Source: an uncultured Pseudophaeobacter sp.
Lineage (GTDB): Bacteria; Pseudomonadota; Alphaproteobacteria; Rhodobacterales; Rhodobacteraceae
NCBI GenBank assembly: GCA_905479575.1
Contig: CAJQNB010000018.1
Coordinates: 1-64,000 of the forward strand
Direction: 5' to 3'
Length of the DNA: 64,000 nt
Below the pieces are notes generated by a model. That model was given only the letters and a program-made list of their open reading frames with translations, was not told where the DNA came from and did not search any database. The stretch's first letter is position 1. Every line of letters begins with the position of its first letter. The position numbers and the translations under genes are program-made. Shown piece by piece: positions 46,063 through 55,174 of the stretch.

Positions 46063-47364
46063 TTAGAGACCCCAGCTGGTGCCAGTCAGCACCGAGATCG
46101 CCTCATCATGGGCAGGGGCGAGGTCATGACGCGAGACCGCCCGCATCAAGGTCAGATCCCGCTGAAAGGCCGAGATCGTATTACCACCAACATCCACAAA
46201 CGAGGCCTCAGTGGAAGACGCCACCCGGATTTCCTGATCGTCGCCAATCATGATCTCACCAAAGTCGGCAAAGGTAATTTCGGTGTCATTGCCCGTGCCC
46301 AGATTGTTCGGCACCTGCGAGGTGGTCTCAATCGGGTAGCCATGCAGCGTATTGCTGGCCTCGATCGAAGGGTACATTTTCGCCCCCGATGGATCGCGCA
46401 GACTGGCCAGAAAATGCTTGGTTGCGCCCCGCATGATCCAGCCGGGCTGTTGCATGGCCACATTGGCATCTTCCACCACGCTGACCATCCAGCGCAGATT
46501 GGCTTCAACAACCGCCGCTGTATTGGCCACGGCCAGACGGACATTTGCGGGCAGGCACCAGTTGCGCAAACCCTTGGGGGTTTCGCCTGTGCCATCGCCG
46601 CGAATGAAGGCAAGATCTTCGCGCAGCGCCATATAGTCCAACAGCAAATCCCGCACCGTCGCGCCAATGCTGGCGCTGGAATGCGATAGCAGCGCATTGC
46701 CGATCGGCACCAGAGCGGTCAGGGTTTTGAAGTCCTGATCCACTTTGTCAAAGCTGGGTTCACTTTCAACAATCGGGGCGTTTTCCCCGATATAGCCCGC
46801 CGTGGGGGCCGAGGCGACACGCCCCATGCGCAGCTTGCCCGCGGGCATATCATGCACCCGTGCCCCCAGCTTGCGCACCACAACACGCGGCTTCAGAAGA
46901 CTGATCAAAACCGCGCTTTGCGCCCGTGGGATCAGCACCCCGCCAGCCCCATCACTGGCCCCAGACAGAGTGGCCGCAATACCGCTGTGCCCCTCCGCCT
47001 CAAGGAAGGTGACAGCCTGATCCTTGTTGCCCTTGGAATTGGCCAGCGCCGCCACCATCAGGCCGGTATCAGCGCCCTTGTCATCCGCCTTGGCAACCTG
47101 CCCCGGCACAGAGACGCCAAGGCCACCAGGGGTCAGCTCAGAACTGGCAGTGCTGGCCTTGGCAGCCTCGACCTCTTCAGCCCGTGCAACCCGCACCTTC
47201 AGGCCTTCAAAGTCCGCCTTGGCCGCATCAAAGGCAGCAGTCGCCGCTTCGATCGCGCTGACCTCGGCAGTGCCGCTGGCTTCCAAATCATCCAGCGCCT
47301 GCGCCGTGGTTCCCATGGTTTCAGCCGCCGCCTTCAGCATGCGGCGCAGATCGTTGATATCCAT
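46063..47364 (-). CDS. Major capsid protein, HK97 fold
   Basis: A 433-aa HK97-type capsid protein starting MDINDLRRMLKAAAETMGT at 47364; the frame to 47448 is not used. The first 100 residues are coiled coil and act as an internal scaffold (delta domain) that the neighbouring S49 protease likely removes. The fold domain includes LREDLAFIRGDGTGETPKGL and the C-terminal RDLTLMRAVSRHDLAPAHDEA. Confidence 0.9.
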   Translation of the reverse strand: MDINDLRRMLKAAAETMGTTAQALDDLEASGTAEVSAIEAATAAFDAAKADFEGLKVRVARAEEVEAAKASTASSELTPGGLGVSVPGQVAKADDKGADTGLMVAALANSKGNKDQAVTFLEAEGHSGIAATLSGASDGAGGVLIPRAQSAVLISLLKPRVVVRKLGARVHDMPAGKLRMGRVASAPTAGYIGENAPIVESEPSFDKVDQDFKTLTALVPIGNALLSHSSASIGATVRDLLLDYMALREDLAFIRGDGTGETPKGLRNWCLPANVRLAVANTAAVVEANLRWMVSVVEDANVAMQQPGWIMRGATKHFLASLRDPSGAKMYPSIEASNTLHGYPIETTSQVPNNLGTGNDTEITFADFGEIMIGDDQEIRVASSTEASFVDVGGNTISAFQRDLTLMRAVSRHDLAPAHDEAISVLTGTSWGL

Positions 47365-47473
47365 GTTGGTTTCCTTTTCGTCATGGAAAGGCTGCAATAG
47401 CGCAGCCCAATTGGCCCCGCCGCAAATGCGCGAGGTGAACACAGGCAAGGTTGCCGGTGACTAATCGTGAGTT

Positions 47474-48397
47474 TTAGAGGGTAGCTTGCGCCTGGGCGGC
47501 TTCAGCCAGGGCCATGGCCGCCCGCGTTTTGGCACGCGGTTTGGGAGCGTACAGCGCGCCGATGCGCCCCAGAAAATCAGGCAGGGTTTCCTCTGCATCC
47601 ACCAGCCCGCGGCTGATTGCATCCGCTCCCCAAAACACGTCGCCGCCATCCTCGGCATTATCCGTGCGGCTCATCCGCCCAGGAAGATCTGCAACGGAAA
47701 TTTTGCGCCCCTCGGAAACCCCCGCCAGGAATTCGCCTTCCATTTCATCCAGGCGCATCTGGGTCAGTTGTTTGCCCTCATCTGTTGACGGGTCAGGCCG
47801 CTTGGCCCCGGCATGGGCAGAGGTCTGAATAAAGATTTGATCGCCACCGGATCCCGGCTGCATTGGTTGAGCCATTGTGGCCATGGTCCCAACCGAGCCA
47901 ACCCAGGAGCCAGGGGTGGCGCTCAAATCGCTGCACTGGCTGGCCAGCCAGTAGCCTGCCGAGGCCGCCAACGGATGCACCAAGCCATGCACCGGCTTGA
48001 CCGAGACTGCCGCGCGAACCGCCTGCACTGCGGCCTGAATGCCCATCACTGAGCCGCCCGGCGTGTCAAACAACATCACCGTGGCCTGCACCTCATCGCT
48101 GGCAGTGACTGCCGCCATGGTTTCTGCCAACCCGTGATAGGTGGCCCAGCCCAGATAGCGCTCCAGCATGGCCGAGTTTGGCGTAAGGATGCCCCGCACC
48201 GGAACAAAGGCAACGCCGCGATGCACCGCAAACCGCTGGCCACGTTCAAACTTGATCGCATCACCACCCATGGCTGACACATCAACCGAGGAAACAGCCT
48301 CTTCCTTTGGCAACCCCATCGACAACATGGGCAATCCATGCTCGGACATTGCCAGCGGCGCGGCCCCCAACAGGGCTGCAATAGTGGTCACTGTCAT
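47474..48397 (-). CDS. S49 (SppA/ClpP-like) head maturation protease
   Basis: A 307-aa S49 peptidase. The nucleophile lies in HPLAASAGYWLASQ and the preceding loop is DTPGGSVMG. Such phage proteases process the capsid delta domain and portal. It overlaps the portal gene by 4 nt and precedes the capsid gene, the conserved order. Confidence 0.9.
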   Translation of the reverse strand: MTVTTIAALLGAAPLAMSEHGLPMLSMGLPKEEAVSSVDVSAMGGDAIKFERGQRFAVHRGVAFVPVRGILTPNSAMLERYLGWATYHGLAETMAAVTASDEVQATVMLFDTPGGSVMGIQAAVQAVRAAVSVKPVHGLVHPLAASAGYWLASQCSDLSATPGSWVGSVGTMATMAQPMQPGSGGDQIFIQTSAHAGAKRPDPSTDEGKQLTQMRLDEMEGEFLAGVSEGRKISVADLPGRMSRTDNAEDGGDVFWGADAISRGLVDAEETLPDFLGRIGALYAPKPRAKTRAAMALAEAAQAQATL

Positions 48398-49674
48398 TGC
48401 TCTTTTCCTTTCGGCTTTGCCTCTTCTTTGCGGGTCATGTTGGGCGCAGGGTTCATCTTGTTGCCATTTTCCGTGGCCGGTAGCCCAACCTTTTTGCGCC
48501 CCTCATTCGGGGTATAGATCGGCCCGCCAACCGCCTTGGTCACCGCCTCGATCTGATCTTTGATTGTGGGCTGCAGCAAAGCGCCAAAGTCATGGCGCAG
48601 GAACATGCCGCTATCTCTTTCGCCCCGCGTCAGCACCGACATCGCCATGGCTTCCTCTGCCAACCCCGACCAGTGCAAGAGGCAATCCGTCAGATAATCG
48701 ATCGCCTGCTGTTCGCCGTTTGCCTTCACTCCGTTTTCCAGCATCTGCAATTTGCTGGGCGGCATCCGGTAAATTGCAGCCAATTGCTCGCGGTCAAACT
48801 TGCGGCTGGCCAGTAGCTCCTGATCTGCCGCTGTCAGATCAAGGCTTTTGATATCATCCTCCGGCCCCAGAACCGGAATGCCATCCGAGTTCGGATTGGT
48901 GATGTGATCCTTGAGCCGCCGCGCATTGCGGGTCCGCGCCGCATCGTCTTCATAGCCTTCACCTAGTTTCAGAAAGGCCTTGGCATGGGCGCCAGAAACA
49001 GACCGGCCCGCCGCCTCTTGCCCGGCAAAAGCCAATCCAACGCTCTCAGTTGCGACCTGCAAAGGAGACCGGCCCGTCCAGCCATCCAGCGCCAAATAGC
49101 GCAGATGCACCATCGACCGGCTGGGCGCGCGACGCTGCACGTCTGCCCCATCGGTAAAATCATAGAACCGCGACCGGCCAGAGCGCAGCATCGTGCAGGC
49201 ATCCTGGTTGATTATCTCGATCAGCTCCAGCTCGCCACCGCCATCACGAGGACCATAGGCATAGCTATTGCCGCGCAGCGCCCAGGCATAGATCAGAGCA
49301 AGTCGCATCACCTTGGCCGGCACACCCTCCGAGGCCTCGACATTCAGCAGATAGGCCGCTGGGTGATCGCGCACCCGCACCTCTTCCCCGTCGCCTTTAC
49401 GCTGCCAGAGCTTCAACGGCACCTTGGCCAGATCCCCCGCGATATTGTTGCAGCAGGCAAACACCGTCGCATGCTGTTCGCCCCGCTGGGGCGAGACGCG
49501 CGGCAGATGTTTCGCGAGCCGCCCACCAGATCCGCCCCAGCCGATATCGGACAGCCAAGGCTCTGGTGCCATGGTACCAGAGGTCGCGGCCTCGGCAGAC
49601 ATCACCGGCGGCTCGACCCGCTGCACAACAGTCTCATCTGAACCGCGCGCAATATCCCATCCAAAGAACCTCAT
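48394..49674 (-). CDS. Portal protein, HK97 family
   Basis: A 426-aa phage portal protein. Motifs: ATVFACCNNIAGDLAKVPLKLW near residue 85, and GIPVLGPEDDIKSLDLTAADQELLASRKFDREQLAAIYRMPPSKL. It forms the dodecameric DNA channel at one capsid vertex. Overlaps the terminase and protease genes by 4 nt. Confidence 0.92.
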   Translation of the reverse strand: MRFFGWDIARGSDETVVQRVEPPVMSAEAATSGTMAPEPWLSDIGWGGSGGRLAKHLPRVSPQRGEQHATVFACCNNIAGDLAKVPLKLWQRKGDGEEVRVRDHPAAYLLNVEASEGVPAKVMRLALIYAWALRGNSYAYGPRDGGGELELIEIINQDACTMLRSGRSRFYDFTDGADVQRRAPSRSMVHLRYLALDGWTGRSPLQVATESVGLAFAGQEAAGRSVSGAHAKAFLKLGEGYEDDAARTRNARRLKDHITNPNSDGIPVLGPEDDIKSLDLTAADQELLASRKFDREQLAAIYRMPPSKLQMLENGVKANGEQQAIDYLTDCLLHWSGLAEEAMAMSVLTRGERDSGMFLRHDFGALLQPTIKDQIEAVTKAVGGPIYTPNEGRKKVGLPATENGNKMNPAPNMTRKEEAKPKGKEQ

Positions 49675-51338
49675 ACCACTTCAACTTCCCGTGCTTTACG
49701 TTTCTGTTCGCCCGCCTCGGCGCGCCCCAGCGCCATAATCGCGGCCACAGCCGCATCGATCCGGCCCGATGATTTCTTTTTGTTCGGCTTAACATTCTCC
49801 GAGGCGTCCTCATCCCGGTGCACATTGCCAACCTGCCAGGCCAGCATGGGATTGCCGCCGTGGCGGATCTTGTTTTCCATGACCTTCTCTTCAAACCGCT
49901 TCATCGGGTTTGACATCGACTGATAGCCCTGCCGATGCTCCACCATCGGAAACCGGCGCTTGTCCAGCTTGTCGGCCAGATACTTCATGCCCCAGGGGTC
50001 ATAGGCCACTTCCTGCAGATCAAAGTGCTGGCGGATCCATTCCAACCGGGTGGCCAGCTCATCCTCATCAATGGTTCCGCCTTTGTGGATCTCCAGCCAC
50101 CCCTGATCACGCCAGCCGACATATTCCCGCTTTTCCGATTGCGCCCGCTGAATAAATCCCTTGGGCCCTTCTGGCAGGAAGGTGAAGGCGACCAGGTAGA
50201 TCAGCCCATCAACTGGCACCGCGATCACAATCGCCGTAGTGTCGATCTTGTTGGACAGATCCAGCCCGACCCAGGCTTTGCGGCCATACATGCGCTCTAT
50301 GTCAAACGGCGCGCTGGCCATGCCCTTGTCCCAGATATCCCGCGCAATCCAGGTCTCTGCCCCTTCAGTCCAGAGGTTCAAGTGAAAGCGCTTGAAGTTG
50401 GGCATGCGCCCCGCGATCGCCAGAGCCTTTTTCAGCGTCGACTGCATCGCATCGATCTTTTTGCTCACCCCCAGATTGGGGTTGCCCATGGCCCAGAACT
50501 GCGGGTCCGCCGGATCACAATCTGCGGGCGGCTCTGCGATGTAGCCAAAAAAGGCATCATCCTCGACGCCGCCGCGCAGCACACTTTCGCCATAGTCGCG
50601 CAGCTCACCGCAGAGCGATGCGCGGTCTTGCCCCGCCGTGGTGATCACCCAATCGATCGGCTGCGCACGTGCGATCATGCTCTCAACAATCGTGTCCGCC
50701 AGTTCGCGATCGGTCCAGCGGTGCATTTCGTCGCGCGCCAGAAAGCTGGGGTTAATCCCATCCGAGGAATCACCGTCCCGGCTCAGACAGGCAATCAGCC
50801 CGTCTGTTTGGTTCGTCTCGATCGCGGTGCGTGAGACATCCATGAATTCGCGCAAGAGCGGTGATCGCTTGATCATCCGCTTCATTTCTTTGAATAGCAG
50901 CCCCGCCTGGTTCTTGGTGGTCGCCGCGCAATAGCCCTGCGGCGCCGCCTCACCATCAAACAACTGGGTATAGAGCATCGGCACCGCCGTATCCGTGGTT
51001 TTGCCGTTCTTCTTGCCCACCTGGTGATAGGTCGACTGGAACCGCCGCAGACCGGTTTCCGATCGCTTCCAGCCAAAGACAGAACCATGCCTAAATTCCT
51101 GCCAGGGTTCCAGCTTCAGAGGCTGGCCAGCCATCGGCCCGGTTGTGTGCTGCAGCATGCCGCCCCAGTTGATAATCCGGCTGGCGGCCTGGCAATCAAA
51201 AAACAGCCCGCGATCGGCCCCGGTTTCCAGATCCATCAGGTGGCGCTCGCAGGCCATCCGCACCAGATCGCCCGCAACCAGATCCCCCTCAACAACCCCC
51301 AGCGCATAGCGGCTGACAGGGTGGTCAATTGGTTCCAT
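49671..51338 (-). CDS. Terminase large subunit
   Basis: A 555-aa packaging motor. Walker A-type loop HQVGKKNGKTTDTA, Walker B PSFLARDEMHRW, and C-terminal nuclease region with VGLDLSNKIDTTAIV. P27/HK97-type subgroup. Cuts concatemeric DNA and pumps it into the prohead. Overlaps the small subunit gene by 14 nt. Confidence 0.92.
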   Translation of the reverse strand: MEPIDHPVSRYALGVVEGDLVAGDLVRMACERHLMDLETGADRGLFFDCQAASRIINWGGMLQHTTGPMAGQPLKLEPWQEFRHGSVFGWKRSETGLRRFQSTYHQVGKKNGKTTDTAVPMLYTQLFDGEAAPQGYCAATTKNQAGLLFKEMKRMIKRSPLLREFMDVSRTAIETNQTDGLIACLSRDGDSSDGINPSFLARDEMHRWTDRELADTIVESMIARAQPIDWVITTAGQDRASLCGELRDYGESVLRGGVEDDAFFGYIAEPPADCDPADPQFWAMGNPNLGVSKKIDAMQSTLKKALAIAGRMPNFKRFHLNLWTEGAETWIARDIWDKGMASAPFDIERMYGRKAWVGLDLSNKIDTTAIVIAVPVDGLIYLVAFTFLPEGPKGFIQRAQSEKREYVGWRDQGWLEIHKGGTIDEDELATRLEWIRQHFDLQEVAYDPWGMKYLADKLDKRRFPMVEHRQGYQSMSNPMKRFEEKVMENKIRHGGNPMLAWQVGNVHRDEDASENVKPNKKKSSGRIDAAVAAIMALGRAEAGEQKRKAREVEVV

Positions 51339-51783
51339 TGGTTCCAGTAGGTTTATTCAGCTGCGCCATTACTTGATCAAACAACTCGCCTTGGCTTCCA
51401 GCCCCCAGCCGAGCCTCATCCACTGGGCTCAAACCAAACAGAGCAGCCTCTCTCCGCATCGTGTTTGCCGCCGTTTCCTGCAAGGTCAGCGCTGGATGCT
51501 TGCGCTTTTGATTGCCGTTGCGCCCCTTGCCAGTGTCATAAAACTGGCCTTCCATCGCCACCGTATTGGTAGAGGAAATGAAATTTGACACCGCCACGCA
51601 GTAGCTCGCAAACTGATATTTGAAGAGCAGTTCCATCCGTTCTTTCTTCACCAGTTCCGGCACCAGCTCATCCCAGACATCACGGGCGAGATCATCCATG
51701 AAGTCCGGCGCCGCCGGTATTTCTCTTTGGATATCCCCCTTCATGGGGATGACATTTTGCAGATCCGGCTTGCGTCCCTTCAT
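51325..51783 (-). CDS. Terminase small subunit, P27 family
   Basis: A 152-aa protein starting MKGRKPDLQNVIPMKGD with APDFMDDLARDVWDELVPELVKKERM, typical of the P27 family. It recognises the phage packaging site and recruits the large subunit. Confidence 0.88.
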   Translation of the reverse strand: MKGRKPDLQNVIPMKGDIQREIPAAPDFMDDLARDVWDELVPELVKKERMELLFKYQFASYCVAVSNFISSTNTVAMEGQFYDTGKGRNGNQKRKHPALTLQETAANTMRREAALFGLSPVDEARLGAGSQGELFDQVMAQLNKPTGTNGTN

Positions 51784-51892
51784 TTCTCATCCCTCCTCTC
51801 AAAGTGGGTTTTTCTCTCCAATTTCCCGGTCGCGTAAAAAAAGGTTATCCCTCCGGTTTGTATTGTGGGGCCTCAGTTTTGAGATACCCCCC

Positions 51893-52273
51893 TTATCGGT
51901 GGAACACCTCACGCGCGGTCTTGCGGCTGTGACAAGAGTGGCAAAGGCTCTGCCAATTCTTGCGATCCCAAAACAGTTTTCGATCGCCTTTGTGCGGCAT
52001 GATGTGATCCACATCCGTTGCCGCCTCGACCACGCCCAGCTCATCGCAATCAGCGCAGATCGGATTGGCGCGCAAGTGAACCAGTCGCGCGGCTTTCCAT
52101 TTCGGATCTGCATACAAACGCCGAGCCGCAATGGCCGCTGGCGAGGTCTGCGCCACCGCGCGCCGCGTCTTCAGCTTTGCCTTGCGCGCAGCCTCGTGCT
52201 CTTCGCAATGCGACAGCCCAGGCAATGCGAACTCATCACAACCTGCAGCAACGCAGATCTTTAGTCGCGCCAT
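51893..52273 (-). CDS. HNH endonuclease next to the terminase
   Basis: A 126-aa HNH nuclease: ADCDELGVVEAATDVDHIMPHKGDRKLFWDRKNWQSLCHSCHSRKTARE contains the His-Asn-His core and two zinc CxxC pairs (CADC, CHSC). An N-terminal Cys-rich region CVAAGCDE...CEEH may bind a second zinc. HNH proteins beside terminases assist cos cleavage in HK97-like phages. ATG at 52273 is preferred over TTG at 52306. Confidence 0.85.
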   Translation of the reverse strand: MARLKICVAAGCDEFALPGLSHCEEHEAARKAKLKTRRAVAQTSPAAIAARRLYADPKWKAARLVHLRANPICADCDELGVVEAATDVDHIMPHKGDRKLFWDRKNWQSLCHSCHSRKTAREVFHR

Positions 52274-52309
52274 CGGGTAATCCCAACTCTGTTTGAAAGC
52301 CACCAACGC

Positions 52310-52342
52310 AAAAGCGCCCGCCAGTTTCCCGTGGGCGCTTTT
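52310..52342. terminator. Bidirectional terminator between HNH and upstream genes
   Basis: AAAAGCGCCC and GGGCGCTTTT form a perfect 10-bp stem. It isolates the packaging/head operon from the genes to its right, so the late promoter must lie between it and the HNH start or the late genes depend on antitermination. Confidence 0.85.
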
Positions 52343-52376
52343 GTAGATGATGCACTATTCATGCTCTGCGGGTGGG

Positions 52377-53156
52377 TTAAGTGTCAACACCCTTTTTCAT
52401 TTTGGCCAAATCATATCCCTGCATTCGATCAAGAGCCGAACAGAGAGACAGCCGTAAAGCCTTTGATGCGCCACCATCTTTTGACCATCCATGCGAATGA
52501 AGAACCTGAAGAATTGACATGTCACCCAGACAAACCATATCGACCAACCGACGAACATAGATGGCCCGGCGCTTCACCCCACCATTCTTTGATGGCCGGA
52601 TGCGTCTAACCTCCTTTGCCAGCCCATCGCCAATGCGGCGATGCAAAGCCCGCAATCTCTGGAAGTCCCGAAAGATCGCAGCCTCTCGATCACCACCACC
52701 GGCACCGCCGGAATGAACAGCCTCAAGAGACGAACATTTGACGCCCGACGCTGTGACCCGCTCGACCAGCGCCGCATAGTCGCGCGCCGCGCTGATCTGC
52801 CCCGGCGTGAACAATGCGCTATAGGCCTGCGGTTCCTGTCCAGCCGAGGCCCGCCTGACCTCTGCCGCCCGATGCGCCTTTAGTGAAGCCCGCTCCATCG
52901 CATCGAACGCATCTGCAACCCGTGCCGCATCCCGGCCCGCCTCGCCAGTCTTGACCGAGACAAAGCCGCCACATTCGGTCTGGCGCATCTCGCGCGGCGT
53001 GAAGCGCATCATTGGCCCTCGGCCTGGGGCCATCGGTATCTCTGGACCGCATTCAACAGGTACACAGCCTCGCGCCCTGATCTCTGCAATGCGCGCTGCC
53101 TCATCCTGCAACCGGGCCACCCCAGCGGAGGTTACAATCACCACCTGCTCATTCAT
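52377..53156 (-). CDS. Hypothetical phage protein, possible late regulator
   Basis: A 259-aa protein. The C-terminal 60 residues (RLVDMVCLGDMSILQVLHSHGWSKDGGASKALRLSLCSALDRMQGYD) look like the HTH-like region of DUF6456-type proteins. The middle (FTPGQISAARDYAALVERVTASGVKCSSLEAVHSGG) is characteristic of rhodobacteral phage hypotheticals. Being last before the late-operon terminator, it is a candidate for late-gene activation or antitermination; that is inference from position only. Confidence 0.55.
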   Translation of the reverse strand: MNEQVVIVTSAGVARLQDEAARIAEIRARGCVPVECGPEIPMAPGRGPMMRFTPREMRQTECGGFVSVKTGEAGRDAARVADAFDAMERASLKAHRAAEVRRASAGQEPQAYSALFTPGQISAARDYAALVERVTASGVKCSSLEAVHSGGAGGGDREAAIFRDFQRLRALHRRIGDGLAKEVRRIRPSKNGGVKRRAIYVRRLVDMVCLGDMSILQVLHSHGWSKDGGASKALRLSLCSALDRMQGYDLAKMKKGVDT

Positions 53157-53731
53157 TGCTGCACCTCAATTTCCTGCAGAATTCGGCGGCACCTTTGAGC
53201 CGCCTTGCCACGCATCTCTTTCAGCCTCTGGTCTTCTGGCGAGGCAACAAAACCACGGCCCGCCAGTTCCTGCGCCTTGGCAATCCTGCGCCGCGCATCA
53301 TCAGCCCGCCCCTTAATGGCGGCCAAGTCTGGTGACTTTGGCCATGTCCGGAACTTTCGTATATGCGACAGCAATTCAGGTGCCCAATCTTCTGCCACTG
53401 CCTCCTGACCGATCGGCCCGGAAAACACTGCAATCATTAGGGGCGAGGCGGTATCCTCCGGCCTTTGGATCTCCGCCGCCCATGCGAGGATCTTGGCCGC
53501 AATCGGAAACCGCGACCCATCCCGGCCACTAGGTCGCACTGCTGCCTGTTCTGCCAAGGCGTCCAGGTTCAATGCCGTCATGTAGGACAACCGCCCACAC
53601 AGCTCATCGACCATTTCATCGAACTGCCTAACCGTCATTCCCGATGGCCGACGCAGCCCCAATCGCAGCAGAGGATCCACCAGATGCGCCCTGACCCGCT
53701 TCTTTGCTTCCTTCAGGTCTGTTGACCCCAT
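53153..53731 (-). CDS. Hypothetical protein of the replication region
   Basis: A 192-aa helical, Arg/Lys-rich protein (MGSTDLKEAKKRVRAHLVDPLLRLGL...). The start at 53731 is favoured by AAGG upstream and keeps the DnaA-box sequence at 53763-53771 outside the gene; GTG at 53770 is the alternative. Overlaps the next gene by 4 nt. Function not recognised; helicase-loader-like proteins have similar size and place. Confidence 0.5.
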   Translation of the reverse strand: MGSTDLKEAKKRVRAHLVDPLLRLGLRRPSGMTVRQFDEMVDELCGRLSYMTALNLDALAEQAAVRPSGRDGSRFPIAAKILAWAAEIQRPEDTASPLMIAVFSGPIGQEAVAEDWAPELLSHIRKFRTWPKSPDLAAIKGRADDARRRIAKAQELAGRGFVASPEDQRLKEMRGKAAQRCRRILQEIEVQQ

Positions 53732-53762
53732 CGCCCCTAACCTTTTCTCTGCTCTTTCCCAC

Positions 53763-53920
53763 TTATCCACAGCCGAAACCGGCTAATTGCGTCACGCCAA
53801 CGGTTATCTTTTCATTATCATTTTCTTCTCTTCTCCTTTCAGAACCGCGTTTTTTGGAAGAAAAAAAACTTCCAAAATCTTCCGGCGGAATTCCGTTTTC
53901 TTCCGGCGGAAGAATTCTGG
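53763..53920. other. Candidate phage replication origin
   Basis: The gap between two replication-type genes holds an exact DnaA box TTATCCACA (53763-53771), a pyrimidine/AT-rich tract, a 9-bp hairpin with TTTTGGAAG and CTTCCAAAA (53852-53877), and two copies of TCTTCCGGCGGAA (53878-53890, 53899-53911) spaced 21 bp. Such clustering next to a probable replication initiator fits an origin; it is not proven. Confidence 0.5.
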
Positions 53921-53927
53921 AAGAAAA

Positions 53928-54542
53928 TCACTCACGCGCGGACAAGGCATTCAGCGCCTCCTTCACCCGCGTCACCGTGCAACTGCCGCCAGGATACTCG
54001 CCCTCTATCCAACCACTGATCTGCTCAACCATAGACTGGCTCTCTGCAAACCGGGCACCGCCTGGAATATCGCGCACAAGGATCTTTCGGATGCTGGCAA
54101 AGCGTTTGCGTTCGCGATCATTGGCATTGGCGGCCGCATTGCGTTTTTTGGAATTGACCGCCTTCAGAGCGATTTCGGTCACCACGGGGTGATGCAGCCG
54201 CTGAACCCCATCACACAGGCATGGTGCCCAATTGTGCAGCGGGCCGACTTCGCGCTTGCACAGCCCATCAAATACTTCCTGCGATAGCCCGACCAGCTTT
54301 GCCAGCAGCTTGGGATTGGTTGGCAACGTGCCGACCGGGGATTGCGTTTGGGCAAGGCAGATTAGATCAAGGAAAACTGACCGAACCTCAAGGTCAGCCA
54401 GCAGCCGCGTGTCGCTTGTCAACCAGCGCTGATAGTGAAATTCAACAAAGTAGTGGCTTTCCAGCCTCTCACCCGCCTCAATCGGATATACTGGCAACTC
54501 GCAAGCATCGACCGGCTGCAAATGATTGGCCTGGATATTCAT
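53928..54542 (-). CDS. Probable replication protein (winged-helix, DUF1376-like N-terminus)
   Basis: A 204-aa protein. Residues 30-100 (YFVEFHYQRWLTSDTRLLADLEVRSVFLDLICLAQTQSPVGTLPTNPKLLAKLVGLSQEVFDGLC) follow the pattern of phage replication-organiser winged helices. The basic middle (KKRNAAANANDRERKRFASIRK) would suit DNA binding. It flanks the candidate origin and overlaps the upstream gene by 4 nt. Confidence 0.6.
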   Translation of the reverse strand: MNIQANHLQPVDACELPVYPIEAGERLESHYFVEFHYQRWLTSDTRLLADLEVRSVFLDLICLAQTQSPVGTLPTNPKLLAKLVGLSQEVFDGLCKREVGPLHNWAPCLCDGVQRLHHPVVTEIALKAVNSKKRNAAANANDRERKRFASIRKILVRDIPGGARFAESQSMVEQISGWIEGEYPGGSCTVTRVKEALNALSARE

Positions 54543-55174
54543 CCGCGCGCCCTCGCCATGGCCCGCTCGCCAACCGCCTTCTGAACCTTGGACAAGCGCC
54601 CCTCAAAGCCCGTCAACTGTGCACTAATGTCTGAGGCCTGCTGCGATACTTCAGCCAGTTTCGACACAAGATCCGCAACGCGCCCGGCCAAATCGTCATA
54701 GCCACTCTGCAAGGCAGCGATTTCGTCATTCCCGCCCGCCGCACCAAAGAATTCCTCGCGGATGGCCGAAACCCAGCCTGGCAGAACATTCAAAACCGTT
54801 GCGATCGTCTCATCGGTTTCATGACCAGAATAGCGCTCGGCCTCAACGTCATACGAGACCTCAAGCAATCCCATGATCTCGCGCCGTTGCGCTCGCGTAG
54901 GCTGCCTCATCAGAGCATCAGATGCCGGTGCCACAGGGACCGGTTTAGGTTTCCTTGCCGCCATTTTTTGTGCCTTCCTCTTCGCCCTGCAGGCAGGGCA
55001 TCGCTCGGATTTTCCGGCAACTTCCCACCCCATCTGTTGAATTTTCTTGCGAGCCTTGCCCTCATCCCCTCGCGGGTTGGCAAAAACCTCATCCCGTTCA
55101 CAGTCATCGCAGATGGCTTTCATGCGCGGCTGGCCCTGCGAGCCGAGCGAAGTAGAAACATCAAGTAACGACAT
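54539..55174 (-). CDS. Zinc-finger-like phage protein
   Basis: A 211-aa protein. CDDCERDEVFANP and CPACRAKR make a probable four-cysteine zinc site in the first 70 residues. A basic linker (KAQKMAARKPKPVPVAP) and a helical C-terminus with coiled coil (DLVSKLAEVSQQASDISAQLTGFEGRLSKVQKAVGE) follow. Single-stranded DNA or replication-fork handling is possible; no family name is certain. Confidence 0.6.
   Translation of the reverse strand: MSLLDVSTSLGSQGQPRMKAICDDCERDEVFANPRGDEGKARKKIQQMGWEVAGKSERCPACRAKRKAQKMAARKPKPVPVAPASDALMRQPTRAQRREIMGLLEVSYDVEAERYSGHETDETIATVLNVLPGWVSAIREEFFGAAGGNDEIAALQSGYDDLAGRVADLVSKLAEVSQQASDISAQLTGFEGRLSKVQKAVGERAMARARG

Noticed and set aside
44890..46689. 599-aa plus-strand frame across connector, coiled-coil and capsid genes
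   Set aside because: Lies opposite three phage genes with family signatures, is His/Arg/Pro/Gln-rich and shows no domain.
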